From assembly GCA_964488685.1 (NCBI GenBank), contig CAZAVY010000115.1, positions 1-7,411 on the forward strand: a stretch of 7,411 nt of DNA, given 5' to 3'. Below are positions 1 to 5,843 of the stretch, piece by piece. Source of the DNA: GCA-001735895 sp964488685. GTDB taxonomy: Bacteria > Pseudomonadota > Gammaproteobacteria > GCA-001735895. The notes below the pieces were generated by a model that saw only the letters and a program-made list of their open reading frames with translations, searched no databases and had not been told where the DNA came from. Every line of letters begins with the position of its first letter. The stretch's first letter is position 1. Made by a program: the position numbers and the translations under genes.

Positions 1-396
1 CTCGGTGGTATCTACTGGAACATCTTCACGGGTTTCCTGTATCTGGTAATCACGCCGATAGTAATCGCAGATTTTGGCAATCCGTTGTCCATAGGCGCCA
101 TTGCTCAGAATCAATATCTTGCCATCGACAGCAACAAAATTCCCGATCATCGCTTCGACCACGAAAGTCCCACTGCCCTGCAGCGGCACACAGACATGAC
201 TGCCCGCACCCTTGACGATCGCGACCAGTCGCTCGAGAATACGCGCGTTTAGTTCGATGAAGGTCGCATCCCGCGAGCCGTAGTCGTGCAGCATTGCATG
301 CTTGACCGTGAGCGATGTCGTGAGCGGACCCGGAGTCAGCAGGTAGGGGTCACCGCTGGGTGAACTGGCGGCAGGCTTAGAGGTGTAGTCGGTCAT
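1..396 (-). CDS. phnW: 2-aminoethylphosphonate--pyruvate transaminase, N-terminal part (cut by window edge)
   Basis: PhnW is a cytosolic PLP-dependent fold-type I aminotransferase. It moves the amino group of 2-aminoethylphosphonate to pyruvate, giving phosphonoacetaldehyde and alanine, the first step of AEP breakdown. I translated 132 residues from the ATG at 396-394 to the left edge; the family is about 360-370 residues, so roughly the last two thirds, including the PLP lysine, are outside. Visible family features are YLLTPGPLTTSLTVKHAML (residues 18-36), the HDYGSRD stretch (37-43), the cofactor-contacting PLQGSGTFVVEA (71-82) and LSNGAYGQR (97-105). AGGG at 408-405 lies 8 nt before the ATG and serves as a modest ribosome-binding site. 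The gene diverges from the LysR gene and has a predicted promoter and LysR element upstream. Assignment rests on these motifs plus the phnA and phnY neighbours. Confidence 0.93.
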   Translation of the reverse strand, partial: MTDYTSKPAASSPSGDPYLLTPGPLTTSLTVKHAMLHDYGSRDATFIELNARILERLVAIVKGAGSHVCVPLQGSGTFVVEAMIGNFVAVDGKILILSNGAYGQRIAKICDYYRRDYQIQETREDVPVDTTE

Positions 397-440
397 TGGA
401 CGTGCCCTGAGATAAGTTGAGTGGGTGAGTGATTGCCATT

Positions 441-449
441 TATACCTTT
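441..449 (-). promoter_or_regulatory. 9-bp partner element AAAGGTATA at the phnW -10 region
   Basis: On the phnW strand this reads AAAGGTATA and runs into the predicted -10 box TATAAA. An identical 9-mer lies at 1453-1461 upstream of phnA in the same orientation relative to that gene, again merging with the predicted -10 (TATATT). The distance to the 18-bp element is 17 bp here and 15 bp at phnA. It may be simply a conserved extended -10 region, or the promoter-proximal contact of the LysR protein. Confidence 0.5.
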
Positions 450-466
450 GGTAAATACTATCTATC

Positions 467-484
467 AAATCGATAATACAAATG
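467..484 (-). promoter_or_regulatory. Predicted LysR operator, phnW copy
   Basis: On the phnW strand this reads CATTTGTATTATCGATTT and matches the element at 1420-1437 upstream of phnA at 17 of 18 positions. It contains a T-N11-A spacing (TTTGTATTATCGA), the loose signature of LysR-type binding sites, though the dyad is weak. Relative to a start predicted from the TATAAA box (near 432) it spans about -35 to -52, a position usual for activator contacts. Flanking 7-bp inverted arms ATCTATC (460-466) and GATAGAT (490-496) may extend the site. The repeat is directly visible; assignment to the adjacent LysR protein is inference from context. Confidence 0.6.
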
Positions 485-497
485 CCTCGGATAGATT

Positions 498-1382
498 ATG
501 CCGATATCTCATGCCCATCTGCGTTCCTTTCATGCCGTCGCCACGCACGGCAGCTTCACGCGTGCGGCAGAAATGCTGCATGTCACCCAACCCACCCTCT
601 CCGGACAGGTAAAAGAACTCGAACAGCGCTACGGTACCAAATTGTTTGTACGCCATGGCCGGCGAATCGAATTGACCGATATCGGTCAATCGGCATTCAA
701 TATTACCCGGCTCATGTTTCGCCACGAAGAGGAAGTCGAACATTTGCTGCAATCGGCGCGCGCGCTGACCTCGGGCGAATTACGCGTCGCTGCCGATTCA
801 CCCTATATCGCAACCCCGTTGCTGGCGCAGTTTCAACGGCTCTACCCCGGCATCCAGATTTCGATCCAGTATGGGAATTCGCAACAGTTGATGTCCTGGA
901 TAGAGGCGCGACGCTGCGACATCGCGTTTTTGCCCAATATCCCCCAGGGGGACGAACGGCTTTTTTCGATACCCCTGTCACCCGACCGACTGGTGGTATT
1001 TGTGAGCCAGGACCATGACTGGGCCGAGCGGCGTTCGGTCTCGATCGAGGAGCTTGTCGGCCAACGCGTTATCCTGCGGGAAAAGGGCTCGCGTACGCGC
1101 TCAATTTTTGAGGAGGCGATTGCACAGGCCGGCCAAACGTTGCAGGACGTCATGGAGATCAGCGGTCGCGAAGGCGTGCGTGAAGCGGTCGCGGCCGGAT
1201 TCGGCATCGGCGTCGTCGCCGAGAATGAATTGCTCGCCGATTCCAGACTGCGCGCCTTGCAGGTCAGCGACGCCGAACTGGTTCATGCCGAGTATGTCGT
1301 CTGCCTGCAGGAAATGCGCAGCCTGCGCGTCAACGATGCCTTTCTGGAAATGATTGGCGCAAGCCAGCAGGAACCCGCGTAG
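498..1382 (+). CDS. LysR-type transcriptional regulator of the AEP genes
   Basis: This is a 294-residue protein, the normal length for the LysR family. The N-terminal winged helix-turn-helix occupies residues 1-62, with the typical LRSFHAVATHGSFTRAAEMLHVTQPTLSGQVKELE followed by the wing (LFVRHGRRIELTDIG). A linker helix (about 63-90) leads to the type 2 periplasmic-binding-fold effector domain (about 92-290, starting SGELRVAADSPYI), including the FGIGVVAENEL segment. The ATG at 498 is preceded by a weak CGGA (488-491); another ATG at 482 is in a different frame. The gene lies between phnW (divergent) and phnA (same strand, 113 bp downstream of the stop). LysR regulators are common in phosphonate gene clusters, so control by an AEP pathway compound is likely; the ligand cannot be read from sequence. 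The element at 467-484 overlaps its likely promoter, suggesting autoregulation. Confidence 0.93.
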   Translation: MPISHAHLRSFHAVATHGSFTRAAEMLHVTQPTLSGQVKELEQRYGTKLFVRHGRRIELTDIGQSAFNITRLMFRHEEEVEHLLQSARALTSGELRVAADSPYIATPLLAQFQRLYPGIQISIQYGNSQQLMSWIEARRCDIAFLPNIPQGDERLFSIPLSPDRLVVFVSQDHDWAERRSVSIEELVGQRVILREKGSRTRSIFEEAIAQAGQTLQDVMEISGREGVREAVAAGFGIGVVAENELLADSRLRALQVSDAELVHAEYVVCLQEMRSLRVNDAFLEMIGASQQEPA

Positions 1383-1419
1383 AGGCTGTATACCCGATAT
1401 AGGTGTAGTCGATAGATAT

Positions 1420-1437
1420 CATTTGTAATATCGATTT
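1420..1437 (+). promoter_or_regulatory. Predicted LysR operator, phnA copy
   Basis: CATTTGTAATATCGATTT matches the phnW-side copy (467-484, other strand) at 17 of 18 bases and points the same way relative to its target gene. It contains TTTGTAATATCGA (T-N11-A) and sits about -34 to -51 from a start predicted near 1470. Only this copy is also part of a dyad TCGATA (1409-1414) / TATCGA (1429-1434) with a 14-bp spacer. The match is seen directly; LysR binding is inferred. Confidence 0.6.
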
Positions 1438-1463
1438 AACCTTTACCGGGTTAAAGGTATATT
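1435..1463 (+). promoter_or_regulatory. Predicted phnAY promoter with an internal dyad
   Basis: The proposed -10 is TATATT (1458-1463), five of six consensus bases. A 17-bp spacer separates it from TTTAAC (1435-1440), a poor -35, as expected for a promoter that depends on an activator. The 9-mer AAAGGTATA (1453-1461) is shared with the phnW promoter. Inverted repeats fill the spacer: TTTAACC (1435-1441) with GGTTAAA (1449-1455), and alternatively ACCTTTA (1439-1445) with TAAAGGT (1452-1458). This dyad is absent from the phnW side, so it may be a second regulatory contact specific to phnA. No experimental start is known. Confidence 0.5.
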
Positions 1464-1495
1464 GGCCTCCCGGCTGTTAAAATTACCGATTGGAA

Positions 1496-2749
1496 ATGAA
1501 CTCGCAAAAACCTGTTGTCAGCGTTAACGGACGCGACTACCGCTGGCCCGACAAGCCCCGCGTAGTAGTCTGCATCGATGGCTCGGAACCCGACTATATC
1601 GAACGGGCGATTGCGGCCGGCGTCATGCCGTGGATGCGCAAGGTAGTCGAACAACAGGGTAGCGATCTGCGGGCGCATTGCGTAGTGCCGAGCTTTACCA
1701 ATCCGAACAATATATCGATCGTCACCGGGGTACCACCGGTGGTGCACGGTATCTGCGGCAATTTTTACTACGACAAGGCCAACGATCGCGAAGTGATGAT
1801 GAACGAACCCGATTTGTTGCGCACACCGACCATCTTCAAGGCGTTTCAGGATGCCGGTGCAACGGTCGCAATCATCACCGCTAAAGACAAGCTGCGCCGG
1901 TTGCTCGGAAACGAGCTGATACATGGCAAGGACGGTGCAATCTGTTTTTCCTCGGAAAAATCGGATCAGGTCAGTCTCGCTGAAAACGGCATCGATAACG
2001 TGCTCGACATGGTCGGTCTGGAAGTTCCTTCAGTCTACAGCGCCGAACTGTCCGAGTTCATCTTCGCGGCGGGAGTCAAACTGATGGAATCGGTACGTCC
2101 CGACCTGATGTATCTCTCAACCACCGACTATATCCAGCACAAGTTCGCCCCCGGTAGCGACGGCGCCAATTCCTTTTACGCGATGATGGACAAGTACTGG
2201 GCGCAGCTCGATGCACTCGGTGCGGTGATTGCATTGACTGCCGACCACGGTATGAATGCCAAACACGATGCCGCCGGCGAGCCGAATATAATTTACCTGC
2301 AGGATGAAATGGACCGGATCCTTGCGCCCGGCGCAGCTCGGGTCATCCTGCCAATTACCGACCCTTACGTCGTGCACCACGGAGCACTGGGTTCTTACGC
2401 CACCGTCTACCTGCCCGATGATGCCGATATAGCCACACTGAAAACGGCGCTTGCCGCCATCGATGGTATCGACGCGGTATATGCCAACGCCGAGGGTTGC
2501 GAGCGCTTCGAACTGGCGCCCGACAGAATGGGCGACCTGATCCTGGTATCGGGCAAGCACGTCGTCATCGGCACCACCGCCTCGCGTCACGACCTGTCGG
2601 GTCTCGATGTGCCACTACGCTCGCACGGCGGCGTCACCGAGCAGCAGGTACCGCTGATTGTGAGCCAACCGCTGGTCGATTTAACAGCGGCGCAGCAATT
2701 GCACAACTACGATGTATTCAACCTGGCTCTCAACCACGTAGCGAGCTGA
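1496..2749 (+). CDS. phnA: Phosphonoacetate hydrolase
   Basis: PhnA is a two-zinc enzyme of the alkaline phosphatase superfamily. It hydrolyses phosphonoacetate to acetate and phosphate, the C-P bond-cleaving last step of the PhnW-PhnY-PhnA route. From the ATG at 1496 it has 417 residues, close to the family length. All expected metal and catalytic residues are visible: D28 (CIDGSEP), nucleophile T68 (PSFTNPNN), D211 and H215 (STTDYIQH), D250 and H251 (TADHGMN) and H377 (RSHGG). Lysines in TAKDK (127-132) and the HGICGNF loop (84-90) also fit. An in-frame TTG at 1490 would add two residues; neither start has a clear ribosome-binding site, and I prefer ATG because the resulting numbering closely matches what I recall of the characterised Sinorhizobium enzyme. 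It precedes phnY by 14 bp, so the two are probably co-transcribed. Confidence 0.95.
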   Translation: MNSQKPVVSVNGRDYRWPDKPRVVVCIDGSEPDYIERAIAAGVMPWMRKVVEQQGSDLRAHCVVPSFTNPNNISIVTGVPPVVHGICGNFYYDKANDREVMMNEPDLLRTPTIFKAFQDAGATVAIITAKDKLRRLLGNELIHGKDGAICFSSEKSDQVSLAENGIDNVLDMVGLEVPSVYSAELSEFIFAAGVKLMESVRPDLMYLSTTDYIQHKFAPGSDGANSFYAMMDKYWAQLDALGAVIALTADHGMNAKHDAAGEPNIIYLQDEMDRILAPGAARVILPITDPYVVHHGALGSYATVYLPDDADIATLKTALAAIDGIDAVYANAEGCERFELAPDRMGDLILVSGKHVVIGTTASRHDLSGLDVPLRSHGGVTEQQVPLIVSQPLVDLTAAQQLHNYDVFNLALNHVAS

Positions 2750-2763
2750 CCCGGTACTGTCCC

Positions 2764-4194
2764 ATGACAAGCAGACACCAAAAAATGCGCATTGCCGGCG
2801 AGCTGGTCGATGGCGATAGCGGAAACAATGTTGAGGTCCTGAATCCTTACAATGGAGAAGTGGTCGGCACCGTACCGCGTGCGAGCCGTGAACAGATTGC
2901 CGCTGCATTTGAAATCGCCGCCAACTATCGGCCCGGTTTAACCCGCTACCAGCGCCAGCAAATCCTGCTTAGGACCGCCGAAATTTTGATCTCGCGAAGC
3001 GATGAGATTTCCGACCTGATTACCGCCGAAAGCGGGCTCAGCAAAAAGGACAGCCGCTACGAAGTTGGACGCGCCTTCGATGTTTTCAGCCTCTCCGGGC
3101 AGTTATGCATCAACGATGACAGCCAGGTATTTTCCTGTGACCTGACGCCACAGGGCAAGCGACGCAAAATTTTCACCCAGCGTGATCCATTACCGGGTGC
3201 AATTTCGGCGATCACGCCTTTCAACCATCCGCTCAACATGATTTCGCACAAGATCGCGCCATCGATCGCGACCAATAACTGCATGGTCGCAAAACCGACC
3301 GAGCAGACACCGCTGACGGCGCTGGTTTTGGCCGACATCCTTTATGAGGCCGGGCTGCCACCGCAAATGTTGTCCATTGTTACCGGCCTGCCCTCGGATA
3401 TGGGCGACGAAATGCTGACCAACCGGCATATCGACCTGGTTACCTTTACCGGCAGCGTCGGGGTCGGCAAGTACATTGCAAAAAACGCCGGTTATCGCAG
3501 AATCGTACTCGAGCTCGGCGGTAATGCCCCGTTGATCGTGATGGACGATGCCGATCTCGACAAGGCGGCCGAGCTTGCCGTCGCCGGCGCCACCAAAAAC
3601 TCCGGGCAACGTTGCACCGCTGTCAAACGTGTTTTGTGTATCGAATCGGTGGCCGATGAATTTGCCGAACTGGTTGTCGAAAAGGCAGGCCGCTTGAAAT
3701 ACGGTGATCCGATGGATCCCGACACCGACGTCGGCACCGTCATTACCGAGGCCGCTGCGATCCTGTTTCAGAATCGCGTTAACGATGCGATTGAGAAAGG
3801 TGCAAAACTACTCTATGGAAACGATCGCCAGGGCGCTGTTTATTCGCCGACGGTGCTCGATCACGTACCTTTCGATTGCGAACTGGTGCGCGAAGAAACC
3901 TTCGGACCGCCAATTCCGATCATCCGCGTAAAAGATATCGATCATGCGATCGAGGTTTCAAATTCCACCGCATTCGGGCTTTCTTCGGGGGTATGCACCA
4001 ATCGAATGGACGATATCATTCGGTTTATCAACGAACTGGAAACCGGCACGGTTAATATCTGGGAGGTGCCAGGCTATCGAATTGAAATGTCACCCTTCGG
4101 TGGCATCAAAGACTCGGGCCTGGGATACAAAGAAGGCGTAATTGAAGCGATGAAAAGTTATACCAACGTAAAGACCTTTTCACTGCCCTGGTAA
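2764..4194 (+). CDS. phnY: Phosphonoacetaldehyde dehydrogenase (aldehyde dehydrogenase family)
   Basis: PhnY oxidises phosphonoacetaldehyde to phosphonoacetate using a nicotinamide cofactor, linking PhnW to PhnA. The 476-residue product is a full-length aldehyde dehydrogenase. Visible motifs are N154 in TPFNHP, K177 in AKPTE for cofactor binding, FTGSVGVGK (228-236), general base E250 in ELGGN, nucleophile C284 in NSGQRC, and EETFGP (377-382). The C-terminal WEVPGYRIEMSPFGGIKDSG resembles the PhnY group as I recall it and may line the phosphonate pocket. I start at ATG 2764, 14 bp after phnA; ATG 2785 (MRIAGELV) is an alternative, since neither has a clear ribosome-binding site. The frame stays open upstream to about 2497, but that part overlaps phnA and looks non-coding. 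This is the dehydrogenase PhnY, not the unrelated iron-dependent oxygenase also called PhnY*. Confidence 0.93.
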   Translation: MTSRHQKMRIAGELVDGDSGNNVEVLNPYNGEVVGTVPRASREQIAAAFEIAANYRPGLTRYQRQQILLRTAEILISRSDEISDLITAESGLSKKDSRYEVGRAFDVFSLSGQLCINDDSQVFSCDLTPQGKRRKIFTQRDPLPGAISAITPFNHPLNMISHKIAPSIATNNCMVAKPTEQTPLTALVLADILYEAGLPPQMLSIVTGLPSDMGDEMLTNRHIDLVTFTGSVGVGKYIAKNAGYRRIVLELGGNAPLIVMDDADLDKAAELAVAGATKNSGQRCTAVKRVLCIESVADEFAELVVEKAGRLKYGDPMDPDTDVGTVITEAAAILFQNRVNDAIEKGAKLLYGNDRQGAVYSPTVLDHVPFDCELVREETFGPPIPIIRVKDIDHAIEVSNSTAFGLSSGVCTNRMDDIIRFINELETGTVNIWEVPGYRIEMSPFGGIKDSGLGYKEGVIEAMKSYTNVKTFSLPW

Positions 4195-4220
4195 CAGCCC
4201 GAAACGTAGACGGGGACAAA

Positions 4221-5525
4221 TCAGCGTTTATCGATCGGCACGTAATCGAGGTCGATCGCGCCATTGTAGAGTTGCCGCGGGCGTCCTATTTTTGAGGTCG
4301 AATCGGACATCATTTCGTTCCACTGCGAGATCCAGCCGATGGTGCGCGCCATCGCGAAGATTACGGTAAACATGTTCATCGGGATGCCCATGGCGAGGAA
4401 AATTATACCCGAGTAAAAATCGACGTTCGGGTACAGATTGCGCTGCACGAAGTACTCGTCTTCAAGCGCCACCTTTTCCAGCGCCATCGCCGTGTCGAGC
4501 AATATTTTCTGCTCATCCGTGGTGTCCATATCGTGCAGCAACTGATGGCAAATTTCGCGAATCAGCTTGGCGCGCGGGTCGTAGTTTTTATAAACCCGGT
4601 GGCCAAATCCCATCAATCTGAACGAGTCACTCTTATCCTTGGCGCGATCGACAAAAGCCTGCAGCGGTTTGCCGGACTCGTTGATATCGATCAACATGCG
4701 AATTACCGCCTCGTTGGCGCCGCCGTGCGCCGGGCCCCAGAGCGCGGCGATCCCCGCGGCAACCGCGGCAAACGGATTGGCATCGGAACTACCGGCGAGG
4801 CGTACTGTCGAGGTCGATGCGTTTTGCTCGTGGTCGGCGTGCAGGATCATGATCAGGTCGAGCGCCTTCGCCAGTAGCGGGTTGGGCGTATATTCCTCGG
4901 TCGGCATCGAGAACATCATGTAGAGGAAATTCTCGGTATAGTTCAAATCGTTACGCGGGAAAACAAAGGGCTTGCCGTTGGCGAAGCGATAACTCAGCGC
5001 AGCGATAGTCGGCATTTTCGCGATCAGCCGATAGGCGGTTATCAACCGATGATCCTCGTTATGGATATCCATATGATCGTGGTAGAAAGCCGCCAACGCG
5101 CCGACCACGCCGACCATGATTGCCATCGGGTGGGCGTCGCGTCGAAAACCGCTGAAAAACTTGTTCAGCGCTTCGTGCAACATGGTGTGGTTGGTAACCG
5201 TATACTCGAAGGAATCAAGCTCCTCCTTGTTCGGCAACCGGTCGTTCAACAGTAAAAAACACACTTCCAGATACGAACTGTGCTCGGCTAGCTGGTCGAT
5301 CGGATAGCCCCGGTATTGCAGCACACCCTTGTCGCCATCGAGGAAAGTAATGGCGCTGGAACAGCTGGCAGTCGACATGAAGCCGGGGTCGTAGGTGAAG
5401 TATCCGAGCTCCTTATAGAGGGTACCGATATCGATTACTTTGGGACCCGCGGTCGGGGTATAGAGCGGTAACTCTAATTCTTTACCGGTAGTATTGTCGA
5501 TGATGGTAACGGTTTCAGTGCTCAT
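4221..5525 (-). CDS. gltA: Citrate synthase (type II, hexameric class)
   Basis: Citrate synthase condenses oxaloacetate and acetyl-CoA to citrate, the entry step of the TCA cycle, in the cytosol. The 434-residue length, with an N-terminal beta-rich domain (residues 1-60), is that of gram-negative type II GltA and longer than the usual PrpC methylcitrate synthase. The catalytic triad is present: H267 (GPAHGGANEA), H309 (GFGHRVYKNYDPRA) and D369 (NVDFYSG). HADHEQNASTSTVRLAGSS (229-247) is also typical, and the C-terminus shows SKIGRPRQLYNG. GAGGA about 7-8 nt before the ATG (minus strand, near 5537-5533) is a good ribosome-binding site. The gene ends 26 bp from the end of convergent phnY and diverges from the GntR gene. 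Nothing looks broken. Confidence 0.97.
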   Translation of the reverse strand: MSTETVTIIDNTTGKELELPLYTPTAGPKVIDIGTLYKELGYFTYDPGFMSTASCSSAITFLDGDKGVLQYRGYPIDQLAEHSSYLEVCFLLLNDRLPNKEELDSFEYTVTNHTMLHEALNKFFSGFRRDAHPMAIMVGVVGALAAFYHDHMDIHNEDHRLITAYRLIAKMPTIAALSYRFANGKPFVFPRNDLNYTENFLYMMFSMPTEEYTPNPLLAKALDLIMILHADHEQNASTSTVRLAGSSDANPFAAVAAGIAALWGPAHGGANEAVIRMLIDINESGKPLQAFVDRAKDKSDSFRLMGFGHRVYKNYDPRAKLIREICHQLLHDMDTTDEQKILLDTAMALEKVALEDEYFVQRNLYPNVDFYSGIIFLAMGIPMNMFTVIFAMARTIGWISQWNEMMSDSTSKIGRPRQLYNGAIDLDYVPIDKR

Positions 5526-5570
5526 AGATTTTCCTCAATAAGTCGCGGTGTCCCTAGTTTAGTTGTTTTG

Positions 5571-5592
5571 TCTGGTGTTATCGGGTACCAGA
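5571..5592. repeat. Short inverted repeat upstream of gltA
   Basis: TCTGGT and ACCAGA form perfect 6-bp arms around a 10-nt loop, 46-67 bp before the gltA start codon. It could be an operator or a weak leader hairpin, or chance: arms this short arise often. There is no T-run next to it, so it is not an obvious terminator. Confidence 0.25.
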
Positions 5593-5767
5593 TCCCCCGC
5601 TGGAATAGTTCAACGCCAGTCGCTCAATATACCCACTATCCGGTAAACCCGCTAACGGTGTTCACAAAATATTGCATTTACCTGTTCTGAAAATTAATTC
5701 ACCAGACCCGCATTAAAATTGATTCCGGGACGTTTCCGGCGCAGGGCGATAAAATTATCTAACCTGC

Positions 5768-5779
5768 ATTGTTGACAAT
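5768..5779. promoter_or_regulatory. Predicted GntR operator 1 (ATTGT-TG-ACAAT)
   Basis: A 5+5 bp dyad with a 2-bp centre, extended to 6+6 by C5767 and G5780. A second copy, ATTGT-AG-ACAAT, lies at 5830-5841. Short dyads with the half-site TTGT/ACAA are typical of FCD-type GntR regulators. This copy embeds the -35 box TTGACA (5772-5777), so binding would block RNA polymerase. That the adjacent GntR protein binds it is inference from position and duplication. Confidence 0.6.
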
Positions 5780-5800
5780 GAAGAATAATATATGCATATT
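5772..5800 (+). promoter_or_regulatory. Predicted gntR-prpB promoter
   Basis: A perfect -35 TTGACA (5772-5777) is followed by a 17-bp spacer and CATATT (5795-5800), four of six -10 bases. Transcription would start near 5807, leaving a leader of about 37 nt that contains operator 2. A strong -35 inside an operator is the usual design of a repressed, autoregulated promoter. Confidence 0.55.
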
Positions 5801-5829
5801 TCGAACGAATTTTGTTAAATAACTCAGAA

Positions 5830-5841
5830 ATTGTAGACAAT
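5830..5841. promoter_or_regulatory. Predicted GntR operator 2 (ATTGT-AG-ACAAT)
   Basis: Second copy of the dyad at 5768-5779; only the two central bases differ in part. Its end is 2 bp before the start codon of the regulator, so it falls downstream of the predicted transcription start (about +24 to +35) and fills the place where a ribosome-binding site would be. Centre-to-centre distance to operator 1 is 62 bp, close to six helical turns, which would put both on the same DNA face. Confidence 0.58.
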
Positions 5842-5843
5842 AT

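Larger units (their letters stand above)
397..497. promoter_or_regulatory. Divergent phnW / lysR control region
   Basis: This 101-bp AT-rich gap separates two divergent genes and must hold both promoters. On the minus strand a phnW promoter can be proposed: TTGATA (470-465 region, about 5 of 6 to the -35 consensus), an 18-bp spacer, then TATAAA (444-439). On the plus strand a weaker lysR promoter can be proposed: TTGGTA (448-453), an 18-bp spacer, then GATAAT (472-477). The two promoters overlap, and the lysR -10 box lies within the conserved 18-bp element at 467-484. Binding there could therefore act on both genes. Promoter boxes are read by eye and no transcription start is known. Confidence 0.6.
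5526..5843. promoter_or_regulatory. Divergent gltA / gntR intergenic region (318 bp)
   Basis: I find no gene here. The left part should hold the gltA leader and promoter; the best minus-strand -10 is TATATT (5631-5626) with a poor -35 (TTAGCG, 18-bp spacer), so it is only tentative. A 6-bp inverted repeat, TCTGGT (5571-5576) and ACCAGA (5587-5592), lies in the presumed gltA leader. The middle (about 5640-5760) is AT-rich, with no motif I can name. The right end carries the GntR promoter and its two ATTGT-NN-ACAAT sites, listed separately. No small protein gene with a ribosome-binding site is visible. Confidence 0.6.

Noticed and set aside
482..1018. Overlapping open frames on both strands within lysR, for example 482-1018 plus and 842-1207 minus.
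   Set aside because: Their translations show arginine- and proline-rich low-information sequence, while the 498-1382 frame gives a complete LysR protein.
1383..1419. Terminator after lysR.
   Set aside because: No stable hairpin followed by a T-run is present; read-through from lysR into phnA cannot be excluded.
1451..1924. Antisense open frames over phnA (1451-1924 and 2117-2590, minus strand).
   Set aside because: They are complementary shadows of a highly conserved gene, without a start signal or recognisable domain.
2497..2763. N-terminal extension of phnY upstream of 2764.
   Set aside because: It lies inside the phnA coding region in another frame and its translation is arginine- and alanine-rich without family similarity; the aldehyde dehydrogenase similarity begins after 2764.
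4221..5525. Methylcitrate synthase (prpC), because prpB is close by.
   Set aside because: Length of 434 residues, the N-terminal domain and the motif set are those of GltA, and the gene is on the other strand, divergent from gntR-prpB.
5792..5818. Eight-codon upstream ORF (ATG 5792 to TAA 5816-5818) in the gntR leader.
   Set aside because: It would start before the predicted transcription start and has no ribosome-binding site.
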